A DNA stretch of 64,000 bases from Acanthochromis polyacanthus (lineage: Eukaryota; Chordata; Actinopteri; Pomacentridae): NCBI RefSeq assembly GCF_021347895.1, contig NC_067113.1, positions 40,835,474 to 40,899,473 on the forward strand, read 5' to 3'. Under the pieces are notes generated by a model. It was given only the letters and a program-made list of their open reading frames with translations, had not been told where the DNA came from and made no database searches. Positions 12,733-22,065 of the stretch are shown here, in pieces. Each line of letters starts with the position of its first letter. Within the stretch, counting starts at the first letter, position 1. The translations under genes were made by a program, and so were the position numbers.

Positions 12733-12932
12733 ACTCCAAATGGCATTTCCCTGTACCCTCATGTAGATATTCCATTAAAAATCAGCTGTTTCCAGATAGA
12801 ATAGTCATTTACCACATTAAAAATATCTACACTGGATTTCTGATTCATTTAATGTTGACTTCATAGGAAAAAAAAAACTGTCAAAAAATATGGACATTTA
12901 TAAGTGATCACAAATGTTTGAACGGTAGTGTA
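12733..12932. mobile_element. Half of a TA-flanked DNA transposon (TIR ending AACGGTAGTGTA)
   Basis: GATATTCCATTAAAAATCAG, AGAATAGTCATTTACCACAT and the right terminus TTTGAACGGTAGTGTA match, in order, the right half of a widespread fish Tc1/mariner-like MITE whose ends read TACACTACCGTTCAAA. Only the right end is present; the left half is missing. Confidence 0.65.
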
Positions 12933-13009
12933 TGTTTTCAGTTACAGTTCCTTTTTTTTTTTTATAACAGTCAGAGACATCTTTTGTGTTTTTGACCTCA
13001 ATATTTGTT

Positions 13010-13175
13010 CAGTGCAGGTGCAGTCAAAAAGTTCAGAGACTGTGCCCTTAAAAAGCAAAACCTGTATTTGATTAAAATTTGGCTGCTGTCCTTTTGGAGG
13101 ACTTCAGGCTCTTCCACTGCAAAGACAACGGTTTGGTCTCTGGGTCATAGCCGGAGACACAACTCCAGGGTTCTC
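13010..13175 (-). pseudogene. Mariner transposase scrap with one TIR
   Basis: On the minus strand 13175-13085 reads roughly SGYDPETK followed by LSLQWKS, the segment just after the first catalytic Asp of mariner transposases. It then jumps to a mariner-style 3' end (CAGTCTCTGAACTTTTTGAC on the minus strand at about 13028-13047). Most of the transposase is deleted. It abuts the L2-like LINE fragment at about 13185. Confidence 0.6.
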
Positions 13176-13276
13176 TGGTAGGGTTATCTGGTTCTGTCAT
13201 AAAATGGTTTTCATCTTACCTTTCTGACAGAAGCTTTAGTGTCCTTGCTAATCAGATTCTCTCTGAAACAGCACGC

Positions 13277-13636
13277 TTGACTTGTGGGGTTCCACAGGGC
13301 TCGGTTTCAGGACCAATTTTGTTTTTACTGTACATTCTCCCTCTCGAGAAATTAATTAGTCAGTTTATTGACATTTCCTATCTGTATGCAGATGACATCC
13401 AGTTATATTGCTCAGACATTTTAAAACGCTACTATCCTAAACATTCTTTGAGATCCTCAGGCCAAGGTTTGCTGGTCATTCCCCAGACCCATTTGAAGAG
13501 TAGAGGGGATCGAGCCTTTCAAGTAGTGGCTCCTAGGCTTTGGAATGCTTTGCCACTGTCTCTGCGCACTTCAGTCTCTGTGGAGTCCTTTAAATCACAG
13601 CTAAAGACCTGGCTTTTCAGTCCGGCTTTTATTTAG
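13277..13636 (+). pseudogene. Truncated L2-type ORF2 (RT core fused to C-terminus by deletion)
   Basis: The 119-residue frame carries RT motif GVPQGS (family fingers/palm) and the catalytic YADD-type box (YLYADDIQLY, about residues 35-44), then at residue about 49 jumps to the conserved C-terminal block ending DRAFQVVAPRLWNALP, SLRT and SFKSQLKTWLFSPAF. The normal RT thumb between these is missing, so the frame cannot make an active enzyme. The true reading frame continues upstream of 13277 (the KWFSSYLSDRSF stretch), so the apparent start is artificial. Confidence 0.85.
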
Positions 13637-13763
13637 GTGGTGGTGTTGTGATAACTTGTTTGCTGTTATTGTGTTTGTGCACATGGCTGTGTCACTCCCT
13701 GTTGTTCACTGCTGATTTTTTTTTTTTTTCCTCTTGATTTTATTGTGAAGCACTTTGTGAATT

Positions 13764-14100
13764 GGTAGTGTCTACAGATACAGACCCGTACCCGTAGCCT
13801 GTGGGCTACGGATACGGCACTTTCCATTTGCCACACAGATACGGACCCGTACGCGAGTCTCGCGAGTCAAGAAGCTGCTAACCACTGCAAACTGTTGCAA
13901 GGTAAGCAAAGGTTAAGGTTAGGGTTAGTGTTAGGGTCAGGTTTAGGGTCCGTAACTGTCGTACCGATGCTACAGGTCCGTACCGCTAGCGTCTACCGGG
14001 AGTCACGTGACCAGATCTCGCGTATCTGATTGGCAAATGGCAAGTGCCGTATCCGTAGTCCACAGGCTACGGGTACGGGTCCGTACCTCTAGCAACAACC
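13764..14100. mobile_element. 337-bp MITE with long TIRs and 9-bp target duplication
   Basis: Flanked by TTGTGAATT at 13755-13763 and 14101-14109 inside the L2 3' UTR; removing the insert and one copy restores a normal L2 tail. TIRs of about 75 bp start GGTAGTG / GGTTGTTG and share the words GACCCGTACCCGTAGCCTGT and CTACGGATACGGCACTT. The centre (13903-13950) has degenerate TTAGGG-like units. A 9-bp duplication with long TIRs suggests a Mutator-like element, but no transposase is present, so the superfamily is inferred. Confidence 0.8.
13903..13950 (+). repeat. Degenerate TTAGGG-like tract inside the MITE
   Basis: Five to six diverged copies of GGTTAG/TTAGGG-type hexamers in a row (AAGGTTAGGGTTAGTGTTAG and following). 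They lie wholly within the MITE body. Confidence 0.7.
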
Positions 14101-14157
14101 TTGTGAATTTCCTTTCTGTGAAAGGTGCTATATAAATAAACTTTGCTTGCTTGCTTG

Positions 14158-14944
14158 CAGGGTTGGCCTTTGACAGGAAGGTTAGGTCATCCGGAGTCTA
14201 CTGACGCCAACTGTGACGCAGACTTTCACACAGTGCGGCTTCTGCAAGTTCATAGCCAAATTGCAAATGCACAAATGACAGCGGTCACAACAAGATGAAT
14301 AGTACTGGTCCCAACATATTGCAGAGCTCTGGGATTTATTGGTGATTTCCACAGTGAGGTCACAAGTACAATGCTCCGATGGTATTTCCAGTTCAAAGGT
14401 TGATGTGATGTAAACCTTGTGTCAGGTTAAGGCTTCAAGAGGGCAAAATATTGAGTCAGTCAACCTTTCAAAATACTCAAATTCAAGTCCAAACTTAACC
14501 TTTATGGAATGTCATTCCCATCATCCCCCTCATTTCATGTCATCTTTCTACTGTCGGCTGTTTATTAAAGGCATAAAATGCAGCCAAAAATGCTTAAAAA
14601 AAAAGCCTCATCAGCAAAGTGACTCATTTCTTTTGGAGGAAAAAAAATCTTTATCCTGCAGCCCAAGAGAAAATTTGTGCCCAGCTTTATCTTCCACACA
14701 GCCAATTGATCCGGGGCTGTCTGCTGGTGTTAATCTGCCACCTTTATCTGGGCCAATCAGTGGGCCAAGCTCGTTTATAGCATGGAGCGTCCAAACATCG
14801 TTTCACACAATGCTCCCAGTTCCCCAGGCTGTCGATATAAATAATGCAAGGTCCTCAGTGCTGGTCTGTTTTAGTCCCACTCTTTCTTTTCTTGCTCCCA
14901 CCGTACAGGCAGACGTAGATAAGCTTAGCATAGCTGTACTCACC
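14158..14944. other. Unique-looking block holding the longest frame in the window (14417-14989), not supported as a gene
   Basis: The 190-codon plus-strand frame 14417-14989 has no domain that I recognise, is rich in Ser/Pro/Lys, includes a poly-lysine patch from an A-run, and its 3' end runs into the MITE at 14945. 14640-14900 is complex and non-repetitive and could be conserved non-coding DNA. Confidence 0.4.
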
Positions 14945-15040
14945 TACTGTGCAAAAGTGTTAGGCACTAGAAGGCAGGTTGCTTTTTAAGTAATGCTGTG
15001 AATGGTTGGACATCTGAAGTGCCTAAATATTTGCACAGTA
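14945..15040. mobile_element. 96-bp MITE, TIR TACTGTGCAAA
   Basis: Left end TACTGTGCAAAAGTGTTAGG and right end, on the minus strand, TACTGTGCAAATATTTAGGC are inverted copies; TA at each border fits a Tc1/mariner-type target. It lies only 10 bp from the next element. Confidence 0.75.
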
Positions 15041-15050
15041 TACTCTATAT

Positions 15051-16029
15051 CAGGGGTGTCAAATTCATTTTAGTGCAGGGGCCACATTCAGCCCAATTTG
15101 ATCTCAAGTGGGCCGGACCAGTAAAATCACAGCATAATAACTCCAATATTTTCCTTTGTTTTAGTGCAAAAAAAGTACATTCTGAAAAGGTTCATATCTA
15201 TGGAATTATCTTTTTAAAAACATCATGAACGACCTGAAATTTCTTAAGAAAAATAAGTTAAATTTCAGTAATATTATGCCTCAGTTTATCATTTACACAT
15301 TAAAACTTCCAGATCACAGTGTCTACAAAGGAACACAACATTTAGTCACAGCTGTCTGGAACTGAATGACACAGTATTTTACTTTATGATCAAAATGACA
15401 AAAATCAGACAAAAAAGACCAAAAAAACAACAAAAACAAGACAAACTATTACAAAAATCAGATGCAAAATGACAAAAAAATTAGACTAACGACAGGAAAA
15501 AACAAAAACAGACAAAAATGAGACAAAAAAAGCTATAAAGTGAGGAAAAATGGACAAATGACACAAACAAGACCAGAAATGATAAAAGCGAGAAACAAAA
15601 CGATAAAAAAGTAGACAGCACGAGCGAGACAAAAAAAAGCGCAAAACGACAAAATATTGAATAAGGCAAAACACAAGATGACAAAAATAAGACAAAAAAC
15701 ACAAGCGAGACAAAAAGGGAACACAAAAAGACAAAAAAGACAAATAAAATGACAAAAAACACGACACAAATGACCAAAGTCAGACAAAAAAAAGACAAAA
15801 TATGAGAAAACTGAGACACAAAATGACAAAAGAGCAATCCAGTATTTTACTTTGATATTACAATTTTTCATGGTCTCGAAATTATTTTAAATTTATAGTT
15901 TTACAAGTTTACAATCTGCAGTTAATGCCATCTCTGTAATTTTTACATTTTGCAAAGATGTCCCACATGCCGGATGGGACCCTCTGGAGGGCCGGTTTTG
16001 GTCCACGTGCCGCATGTTCGATGCACTTG
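15051..16029. mobile_element. hAT-type element expanded by an internal array
   Basis: Starts CAGGGGTGTCAAATTCATTT, continues with GTGGGCCGGACCAGTAAAAT, and ends with CTCTGGAGGGCCGG, GTCCACGTGCCGCATG and a decayed inverted terminus. These are the standard ends of an abundant fish hAT non-autonomous family. Flanks CTCTATAT (15043-15050) and GTCTATAC (16030-16037) match at 6 of 8 bases, which fits an aged 8-bp target duplication. The body is interrupted by the repeat array at 15390-15835. Confidence 0.8.
15390..15835. repeat. Degenerate GACAAAA-type tandem array
   Basis: About 440 bp of short units of the form (A)nTGACAAAA / GACAAAAAA with variable spacers. The words CAGTATTTTACTTT occur immediately before (about 15372) and immediately after (about 15840), so the array sits between two copies of a short host word, as expected for an expansion by slippage after a small duplication. 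All three minus-strand frames are open through most of it because the reverse complement (TTTTGTC units) lacks stops; these frames are not genes. Confidence 0.85.
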
Positions 16030-17699
16030 GTCTATACTATCCAAAAGTAGAGTCAGTCATCCCCAAGCTGCTTCTGTAGATGGCAGATGAACATCAGGTT
16101 TGGTCCTCTATTGGTTGCAGATGAAAGAGCCATAACGAATGCTTAGGAACCCACAACAAGGAGCATTTAATCGTGGGTCCCCTGTAACCTGCATTAAAAA
16201 TGTTTAGTTCACATTTCTGGCTCTGTTCCTCTCTCTAAAAGCCTTTCCTTCATCCTTCTCTTCAATGGATTTCCGGCCTTTTACTTCCTCCCTGCTGCCA
16301 GCTAACCTACCTTCTTGCTCGCTTCATTTGCCATCTAGTATCTCCCTTGTTGCATTTCCAGCTTTACTCAGTCCTCTCCGGTTCAAAACAAACACACAAA
16401 TCTGGACACTCACTCACACAGCATCATTCTCAGCAGTCCAGTCAATCTGAGAGTCACTCAAGTGGTGAGCAGACTGATATCTGATCACTGTGACGGATGG
16501 CCTTGTTAGCTTAAGAGAAAGAAGGCAAACACCAAAGATACACAACAACCTGGATCTCATTCATCACGTAACCTTTAAGTGGCAAATGCACTCTTTTAGA
16601 ATATAAATTATCATGTACCAACAGAGAGCAGGATTGCTCACAAAAGCGAAATGAAAATTTGGATTTTACATAAATAAGCAAACACCACTTTGAGAAAATA
16701 TAATGCCTCCTTTAAAATAATACCAGACAAAAGACAAAATTCAGAGTCTGGTACCAACCGCGTGGTTTGGACTGCTTTCCGTGAAGCAGGAAAACAACAA
16801 CCCTCATTTTTTCCCCCACTTGCTTTCAAAAACATGAAAGTATTCAAAAGTGCCGGCTTAGTGGAACAGTTAAGACTTTCAGAAAGAGAGGACTAAGAGC
16901 TGTTTACTCTCAAATATAGAATACATAAATGTCCATTAAGACAAGTGCAACACATTCATAATTAACTTTAATTGACTACTGAAGCCAGCAGCGCACTTTT
17001 AGCTTTACACAAGGTAAGGCTACCTTTGCATCTTGCTCGTACAAATGCATTCAAACTGCCACTGGACAAATCAGTTGGGTGTTTGGTATCCAGACACGCA
17101 ACTGTAAACCGATTGGTTCATGAAGCATTCATAAATGCAAAATGAATGGATAGAAGTACGCATTTCTTGGTATTTTGAACCATCTGACAAACAAAGCTGG
17201 ATCAAACTTGGGCAAATGAAAATGAAATTAGCAAAATGAGAAGCTAAAATCTCTTAACATGTGCCAAAAAATGAATCTATGCTGTGTGAGTGAAGAAGTT
17301 ACAGAATCTGGAAGGCTGGTTAAAACCTAAAATCAATGTACAGTGTGTGTTAACACATCGTACATGTTGTCCAAAGTTCTAGCTTTTAGGGCGTTAACCC
17401 TACGACGACGTTAAAACTGATGACCGACATCTAAAAATGCCAAAACATTCTGGGTGAAGCTCGTACTCCTTTTTTGTCCTGGGAGCTCAAGTGTGTCGAC
17501 ATAAATTGAAAAGTAAGTAAATTATTAAGTTTTTCAAGTTTGAAATTCTGTTTAAGAAAGTGAAGTTGGGGAAAGACTTTCTCAATATTTAAGCCAATCC
17601 ACACAACCTCTTTCTTTAACTTTAAATTTTACAACCAGCACCATACCCAGTAGGCCAGACAGGAAAACTGTCACATTTCACTCTGGAGCAACATCAGTG
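16030..17699. other. Non-coding block, no gene recognised
   Basis: No protein similarity was seen. 16200-16400 is pyrimidine-rich. The opposed frames at 16638-16896 overlap each other on the two strands and are not supported. Confidence 0.4.
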
Positions 17700-17930
17700 C
17701 ATTGAAACCTGTGCATTAAGGATATTTTGTTGCTTTTCAGTGCTTTTCTACGTGCAGAATAACCCAGTGCAATATCATTATTTTCCAAATTTGGAGGAAT
17801 CTGTACAATATCAGCAGCGCTTATATCTATTTATTGTTTAATTTAGTTTATGTATTGATGTCCCAAATTTTTGCACCATCCCCTGCAAATTTCCCCACTG
17901 TGAGATTAATAAAGCATTATCTTATCTTGG
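17700..17930 (+). mobile_element. LINE-like 3' tail
   Basis: Contains GTGCAATATCATTATTTT, then TTTCCCCACTGTGAGATTAA followed by TAAAGCATTATCTTATCTTG. A phrase of the form AATTTCCCC..TGGGA..AATAAAG plus a (TCTTA)n tail is the usual 3' end of several fish non-LTR elements. No ORF piece is attached. Confidence 0.5.
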
Positions 17931-18429
17931 TGTCGTCTCTCTGGCTACAAGATAAAGTCAAGTCCGTTCACCTCTGTGTGCTGCTTCCACCGAATCCTGA
18001 GGGAAATATCTGGCTCTTTAGCTAATAAATGCTCCATTGTGGTCGCTAGCTTTGTTCGTCAGCTTCTAACTGTAAGCAGCTGCCTTAGTGTCAGCAGTGA
18101 GGCTGAACCAAAGCAGTAAAGTCAGGCTCCATAAAACCAAAACAATTAGCGGAAAGATGCTAAAGTGCTACATAGAGCAGAGAGGAACTGTAGAGCGGAG
18201 TGATAATTCTCTGTGGGCTCACATCACACTTAGCCGCCACGATGATTAGCTCAGCTGTAACCACATTTCTGCTTATTATGTTGAGTCCACAACAGTATTT
18301 TCCATTTTTTGAAAAGCACTGTAGGAACATCACACTTGCTGATGAGCAGAAATTACATTTCATACAAAACATATTGGATAAAAGCAGCTTTGAAGAGCAC
18401 ATTGATCATTTTGTTCTGCTGTGACCACA

Positions 18430-19175
18430 CTGGTTACTGGAATCCATGTGGAGTCTCCAAATAGGTCAATATGACCCGTTATATCGCAAAAAACTGCTAA
18501 GATGGGTCAACAAAGCATCCGAGGTGCTGATCCAATCTCCAAATTCCCAACGTCTCAATCAAATCAAGCATCTGTGTGAGATACCAGAACAAGCCTGATC
18601 CATGGAGGCCCTACCTCGCAAACAGATCTGCCGCTACAGATCGAGACAGCACAGGATTCCCAAATAGGGCTGCAACTAACGACGCGTCGACGAGTCGTCT
18701 GAGCACGATACGTCATCAAAAGCGGAAGTGAGCGCGCAATGCAACAGAAATCACCTTCCGACCGGAGCGCGGAACACGGACGGATGTCGGAGGATCGTGC
18801 ATGTATTATGTATGCACGATGCAGCGCGGACGTCCGCGTTCTATCTTAAACATGGATGTCAGCGTTTGCTATACAGCTGTATCTAAACGCGGACGTCCGT
18901 GCTGCATCGTGCATACATAATATATGCACGATGCAGCGCCGACGTCCGTCTGTGTTACGCGCTCCGGTCGGACGGTGATTTCTGTTGCATTGCGCGCTCA
19001 CTTCTGCTTTTGATGACGTATCGTGCTCAGACGACTCGTCGACGCGCCGTTAGTTGCAGCCCTATTCTCAAAGGAGTCGCATCTCTGCTTCAACAGGTCA
19101 GAGCTGGTCTGGCGACACAAACAGGAGCTAGAAAATGTTAGGCAGATGGTTTTAATGGCATGGCTGATTGGTGTA
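18430..19175 (+). mobile_element. Tc1-like transposon remnant, interrupted by a hAT palindrome
   Basis: 18515-18620 matches, in order, the end of a fish Tc1-like transposase gene (CTCCAAATTCCCA, GAGCATCTGTGNGAT-like, GATCCATGGAGGCCCTACCT). After the inserted hAT element it ends with TTAGGCAGATGGTTTTAATG and the TIR GGCTGATTGGTGTA. This end type (CACCAATCAGCC read inward) also begins the remnant at 52761. Only the 3' portion is left; the 5' limit (about 18430) is uncertain. Confidence 0.75.
18665..19064. mobile_element. 400-bp palindromic hAT MITE
   Basis: Ends TAGGGCTGCAACTAACGA and TTAGTTGCAGCCCTA are the common fish hAT terminus. The two halves are inverted copies nearly to the centre (arms of about 190 bp with scattered mismatches, such as CGACGCG against CGGCGCG). 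Target duplication TTCCCAAA (18657-18664) and TTCTCAAA (19065-19072) agree at 7 of 8 bases. No transposase sequence is left. Each arm also contains the smaller palindrome TGCATACATAATATATGCA or a variant. The frames 18899-19141 and 19023-19403 overlap it and are not genes. Confidence 0.9.
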
Positions 19176-21239
19176 CATGCGTTTTATAAAAGACCCATAC
19201 AGTTGTCGAACCAGAAGTTGCACTTTCCGATGATATTCTTTACAGTTCCTCTGGGTCTCTTTAGGTTTTATATTTTAATATCAAATCAAGCCATTGTTTG
19301 CCACATTTTCTTTCTGAGATGTGGGCAGAGATCTGCTCTGTCAACTGCTCAGTACCGCGGCAGACATTACCACACCACTACAGCTCTATATTCTGAAAAA
19401 TAATCACTTACCGAAATATACTGTCATCAGCAGAACAAAAGCAAAATGCAGTTCTACATTTATTCACCTACCAATCTGAATGAGCTACAGCAAACTATCA
19501 AAACAATATGCTCATTTATTTTTTCACAGTTCACGGCACCAGTAGCTTAAGAGAAACATAAATGCCCGTTTATGAGAAATATGTCATCTCTTCTCTTGAT
19601 TTGTTTAGATTGATATGACTGTCCAATTCTGTGCTGCTTTTCTTTTTCTTTGTCCTCCTCACTGTCAGCCAGTCTGCATTACGTAGCGTTATCCGCTTGT
19701 GAATTCTTACGAATACACAAGGATCGTTCTTTGTAATTTTGCCAAAATAAAAGGATTAATCAAAGAATCTCGCACATAAACAAATAGACGCACACAAAAG
19801 CGACACTTAAGTACATAAATAGATAGCAGAGCACATGGACACACCAGCTGAGTGCCTTTGTTTTGTCCGTGTGCGGCAGCAATGCTCCCATACATCCTGA
19901 GCAGCAGCTTATTGGCTCCGAGCCTCAGCAGGGAATCAAGACGCATTCGTGTCTCCGTTCTGTTCTCCGTCCCTTAACACAGACGGTATTGGTTTACGCA
20001 CAGCAGCTGACCTTGTGGGAACCAACCTGGGCCTCAGACAAATGAGTCACTGCCTCAGTTTCATCTGGGAGCTGCTATTAAACAGACCTGTTTACCCTGT
20101 GCTGAGGGTCACAGACTGCATATGTGCGTCTGTCTTCACAGGACAGGAACACATGTTCATGTTGCACTTTGTTCACAGTCCCTGATGGCTGATGCTCTTT
20201 TCATTTGAATCCGACAGCGAGAGATGAGTAGGTGAACGTCGTGCAAAACAGACAGAAACAGATGAAGGGGAGGAAGGAAGGAAAAAAGGAAAGAAAGAAG
20301 GGATTTCACAGAAACTCCTACAACAGTTCTCGGTATGGCGGTATTTATAGTCCTCGCAGTAGTGTCCCTTTACGTTGTTGGTTCCAACCTTGGGAGTCAT
20401 TGAGCAAAATGTAGACGCCTCTGAGAAGAATATCTAATCATGAGAGGAACCAAAACAGCGGTGGCCCTCAATCTACCATAAGACAGGTCTCAACTCAAAA
20501 ACCCTTTTAGCTGGTGTGCAGCACAATGCACATCAAAAATGCACAAAATTCATGTTAAGAAAAAGATGCTTCTCATTTCTATTCTCTGAAAAACAAACAA
20601 ACAAAAAAACAGAAACTTTTGAAGGCCTACCCCTGTGAACCTGCAGATATTTTCAGGATCATTTCCCTGCTATTATTTTAAACCTCTTATCTTCTGTCAA
20701 GGGAGAAAAATACATCGTATTATGAAATATTATAATGTATTTAAATACATCTTACCGCAAAATGCTGGCAGTAGAGATAGCTTTTCATAATTGTGTGAGA
20801 GAGATTGTTTTGAGCCCTATGGAAATAACTATCATTATTTTATTCAATGAAGTGTGCACATTTTTGTAGAGGGTGCAAAGCAGGCAAATGTTTGATGAAC
20901 TACGATTAAATCTAATGTAAATTTACAACAATTTGTCTCACCAATTGTTAGCTGCACAAGACGGCAACTAGAATTGTTGAAAAGGCCAGGTCGTGAAGTT
21001 TTCTTTGATATGCGTTGCACTTCACTGTAATGAGAAGTTTGAAAGCGATTCAGTGAAGTATGGATGTGAAACTGGATGTCGAATGCATCAGTTGGGTTCT
21101 AAGGCTTAACTAAAGTTGCATTAATTGATTGTTTTTGACGCTCGCAGACGATGAAATAGAATCTGACATCTTACTGCATTATAAAGTTGCTATGGCAAAT
21201 GTGTTAAAAAGTATGTTGCTTCACATTTAGCACTGTTAG
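19176..21239. other. Non-coding block, no gene recognised
   Basis: Short frames at 19707-20414 match nothing. A purine-rich GGAAGGAAGG-type patch lies at 20265-20305. 20650-21180 is AT-rich and featureless. Confidence 0.4.
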
Positions 21240-21533
21240 AGCCCCTGGGGTTTGCGTGCCATCTTCTGCGGTGGCGGATCTTTTGTGGCCTCTGTGTGGA
21301 GAGACGACTTGCACTCCAGCACTTGTTCTCCCCACCTGCTGTACCTAATTGGACCACGCTGAAGAAAATAGCACACCTTTTGCTAGCAATACCTTCAAGT
21401 GTCACTCCTTTAATCCATTTCCCATGACTATCCACAATTCTTTCATCTGTTGTTGTTTGCTACCGTCTGTCAGACCCTCTTACCTTGTGTTGTCGCACCT
21501 TTGCTATTTGCTACTGTTTGTCAGACCTCTCAC
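21240..21533. repeat. Short tandem block (CTGTCAGACC units) that received a hAT insertion
   Basis: From about 21440 the sequence repeats a unit of about 45-55 bp containing CTTACCTTNTGTTGTC and TTTGTCAGACC/CTGTCAGACC; a further unit (CTTACCTTTTGTTGTCTGTC) follows the hAT element at 22077. The part before 21440 is unclassified. Confidence 0.5.
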
Positions 21534-22065
21534 TAGGGCTGGACCCGAATGTCCCGAATATTCGTTCGCTACGGCAGTATCCGGATATTAATTTTGGTAT
21601 CCGAATATTCGGCCCCCCCCGGTCGGACGTTACCGGGTGGAAAGAATATGCGCCGTTACTGTCTTCCCTCAGCCTTCAGTCCACATCGGCTCATATCGGC
21701 TCATCCCGTCCTGTGATCACAACATATACATATGTCTATGTGATCACCCCTTCCTCCCCCAGATGAAAATATTCTGGGCTCGTCTCTTCCCTTCGCCTTC
21801 GGCCCACTTCGGCTCATCCCGCCGTGTTCGGCTCATCCATTCGTGTTTCTTACCACCACCCGAATGGCCGGTGGCTGCCGACTCTGACGTCACGCTTCAA
21901 TTCGTTGCATAAACACAAGACAAGATGCTGAAGACCTCCGCTGTTTGGGAATTCTTCAGTTTAACTGAAGACAAAACAAAGGCAAAATTTGGACCCGGGA
22001 GACCAGACGAACGGATCCGAATATTCGGGCCGTCTCCGCCACAGCCGCTTTTCGGGCCAGGCCTA
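21534..22065 (+). mobile_element. hAT element with BED-finger exon start, internally deleted
   Basis: Starts TAGGGCTGGACCCGAATGTC and ends TTCGGGCCAGGCCTA (decayed TIR). Flanks CCTCTCAC (21526-21533) and CTTCTCAC (22066-22073) agree at 7 of 8 bases. Read forwards it corresponds, through nearly its whole length, to the reverse complement of the element at 45894-46623, including the inner GATCACA..TGTGATC-type inverted motif and a transposase first-exon start. Internal sequence was removed between that exon and the right TIR. Confidence 0.88.
21925..22005 (+). pseudogene. N-terminal start of a BED-type hAT transposase
   Basis: MLKTSAVWEFFSLTED followed by KTKAKFG reads as the beginning of a BED zinc finger (the S.VW.FF.L aromatic signature) of hAT transposases. 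The zinc-binding Cys/His residues that should follow are absent: the frame passes at about residue 24 into terminal-repeat sequence (ERIRIFGP). It is an internal deletion derivative. The same start is present in the sister element, on the minus strand of 46120-46205. Confidence 0.65.

Larger units (their letters stand above)
13185..14157 (+). mobile_element. L2-like LINE fragment, 3' end, interrupted by a MITE
   Basis: Begins with an RT-palm-like reading (KWFSSYLSDRSF, then TCGVPQGSVSGPILF, then YLYADDIQLY), has an internal deletion after 13430, continues with the C-terminal block of the ORF to 13636, a 3' UTR with GTGAAGCACTTTGTGAATT, the inserted MITE 13764-14100, and the resumed tail GTGAAAGGTGCTATATAAAT plus (CTTG)n ending near 14157. 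The GCTATATAAATAAA + short tandem tail is the standard L2 3' terminus in fish. 5' truncation is typical of this class. Confidence 0.85.

Noticed and set aside
13903..13950. True interstitial telomere
   Set aside because: Only a few degenerate hexamers, fully contained in a MITE with clear ends.
14417..14989. 190-codon plus-strand frame, the longest in the window
   Set aside because: No recognisable domain, includes an A-run translated as lysines, runs into a MITE at its 3' end, and has no visible splice or promoter context.
15390..15835. Possible CRISPR-like or satellite array
   Set aside because: Units are short, irregular and degenerate with no constant repeat plus unique spacer; the context is a fish hAT element.
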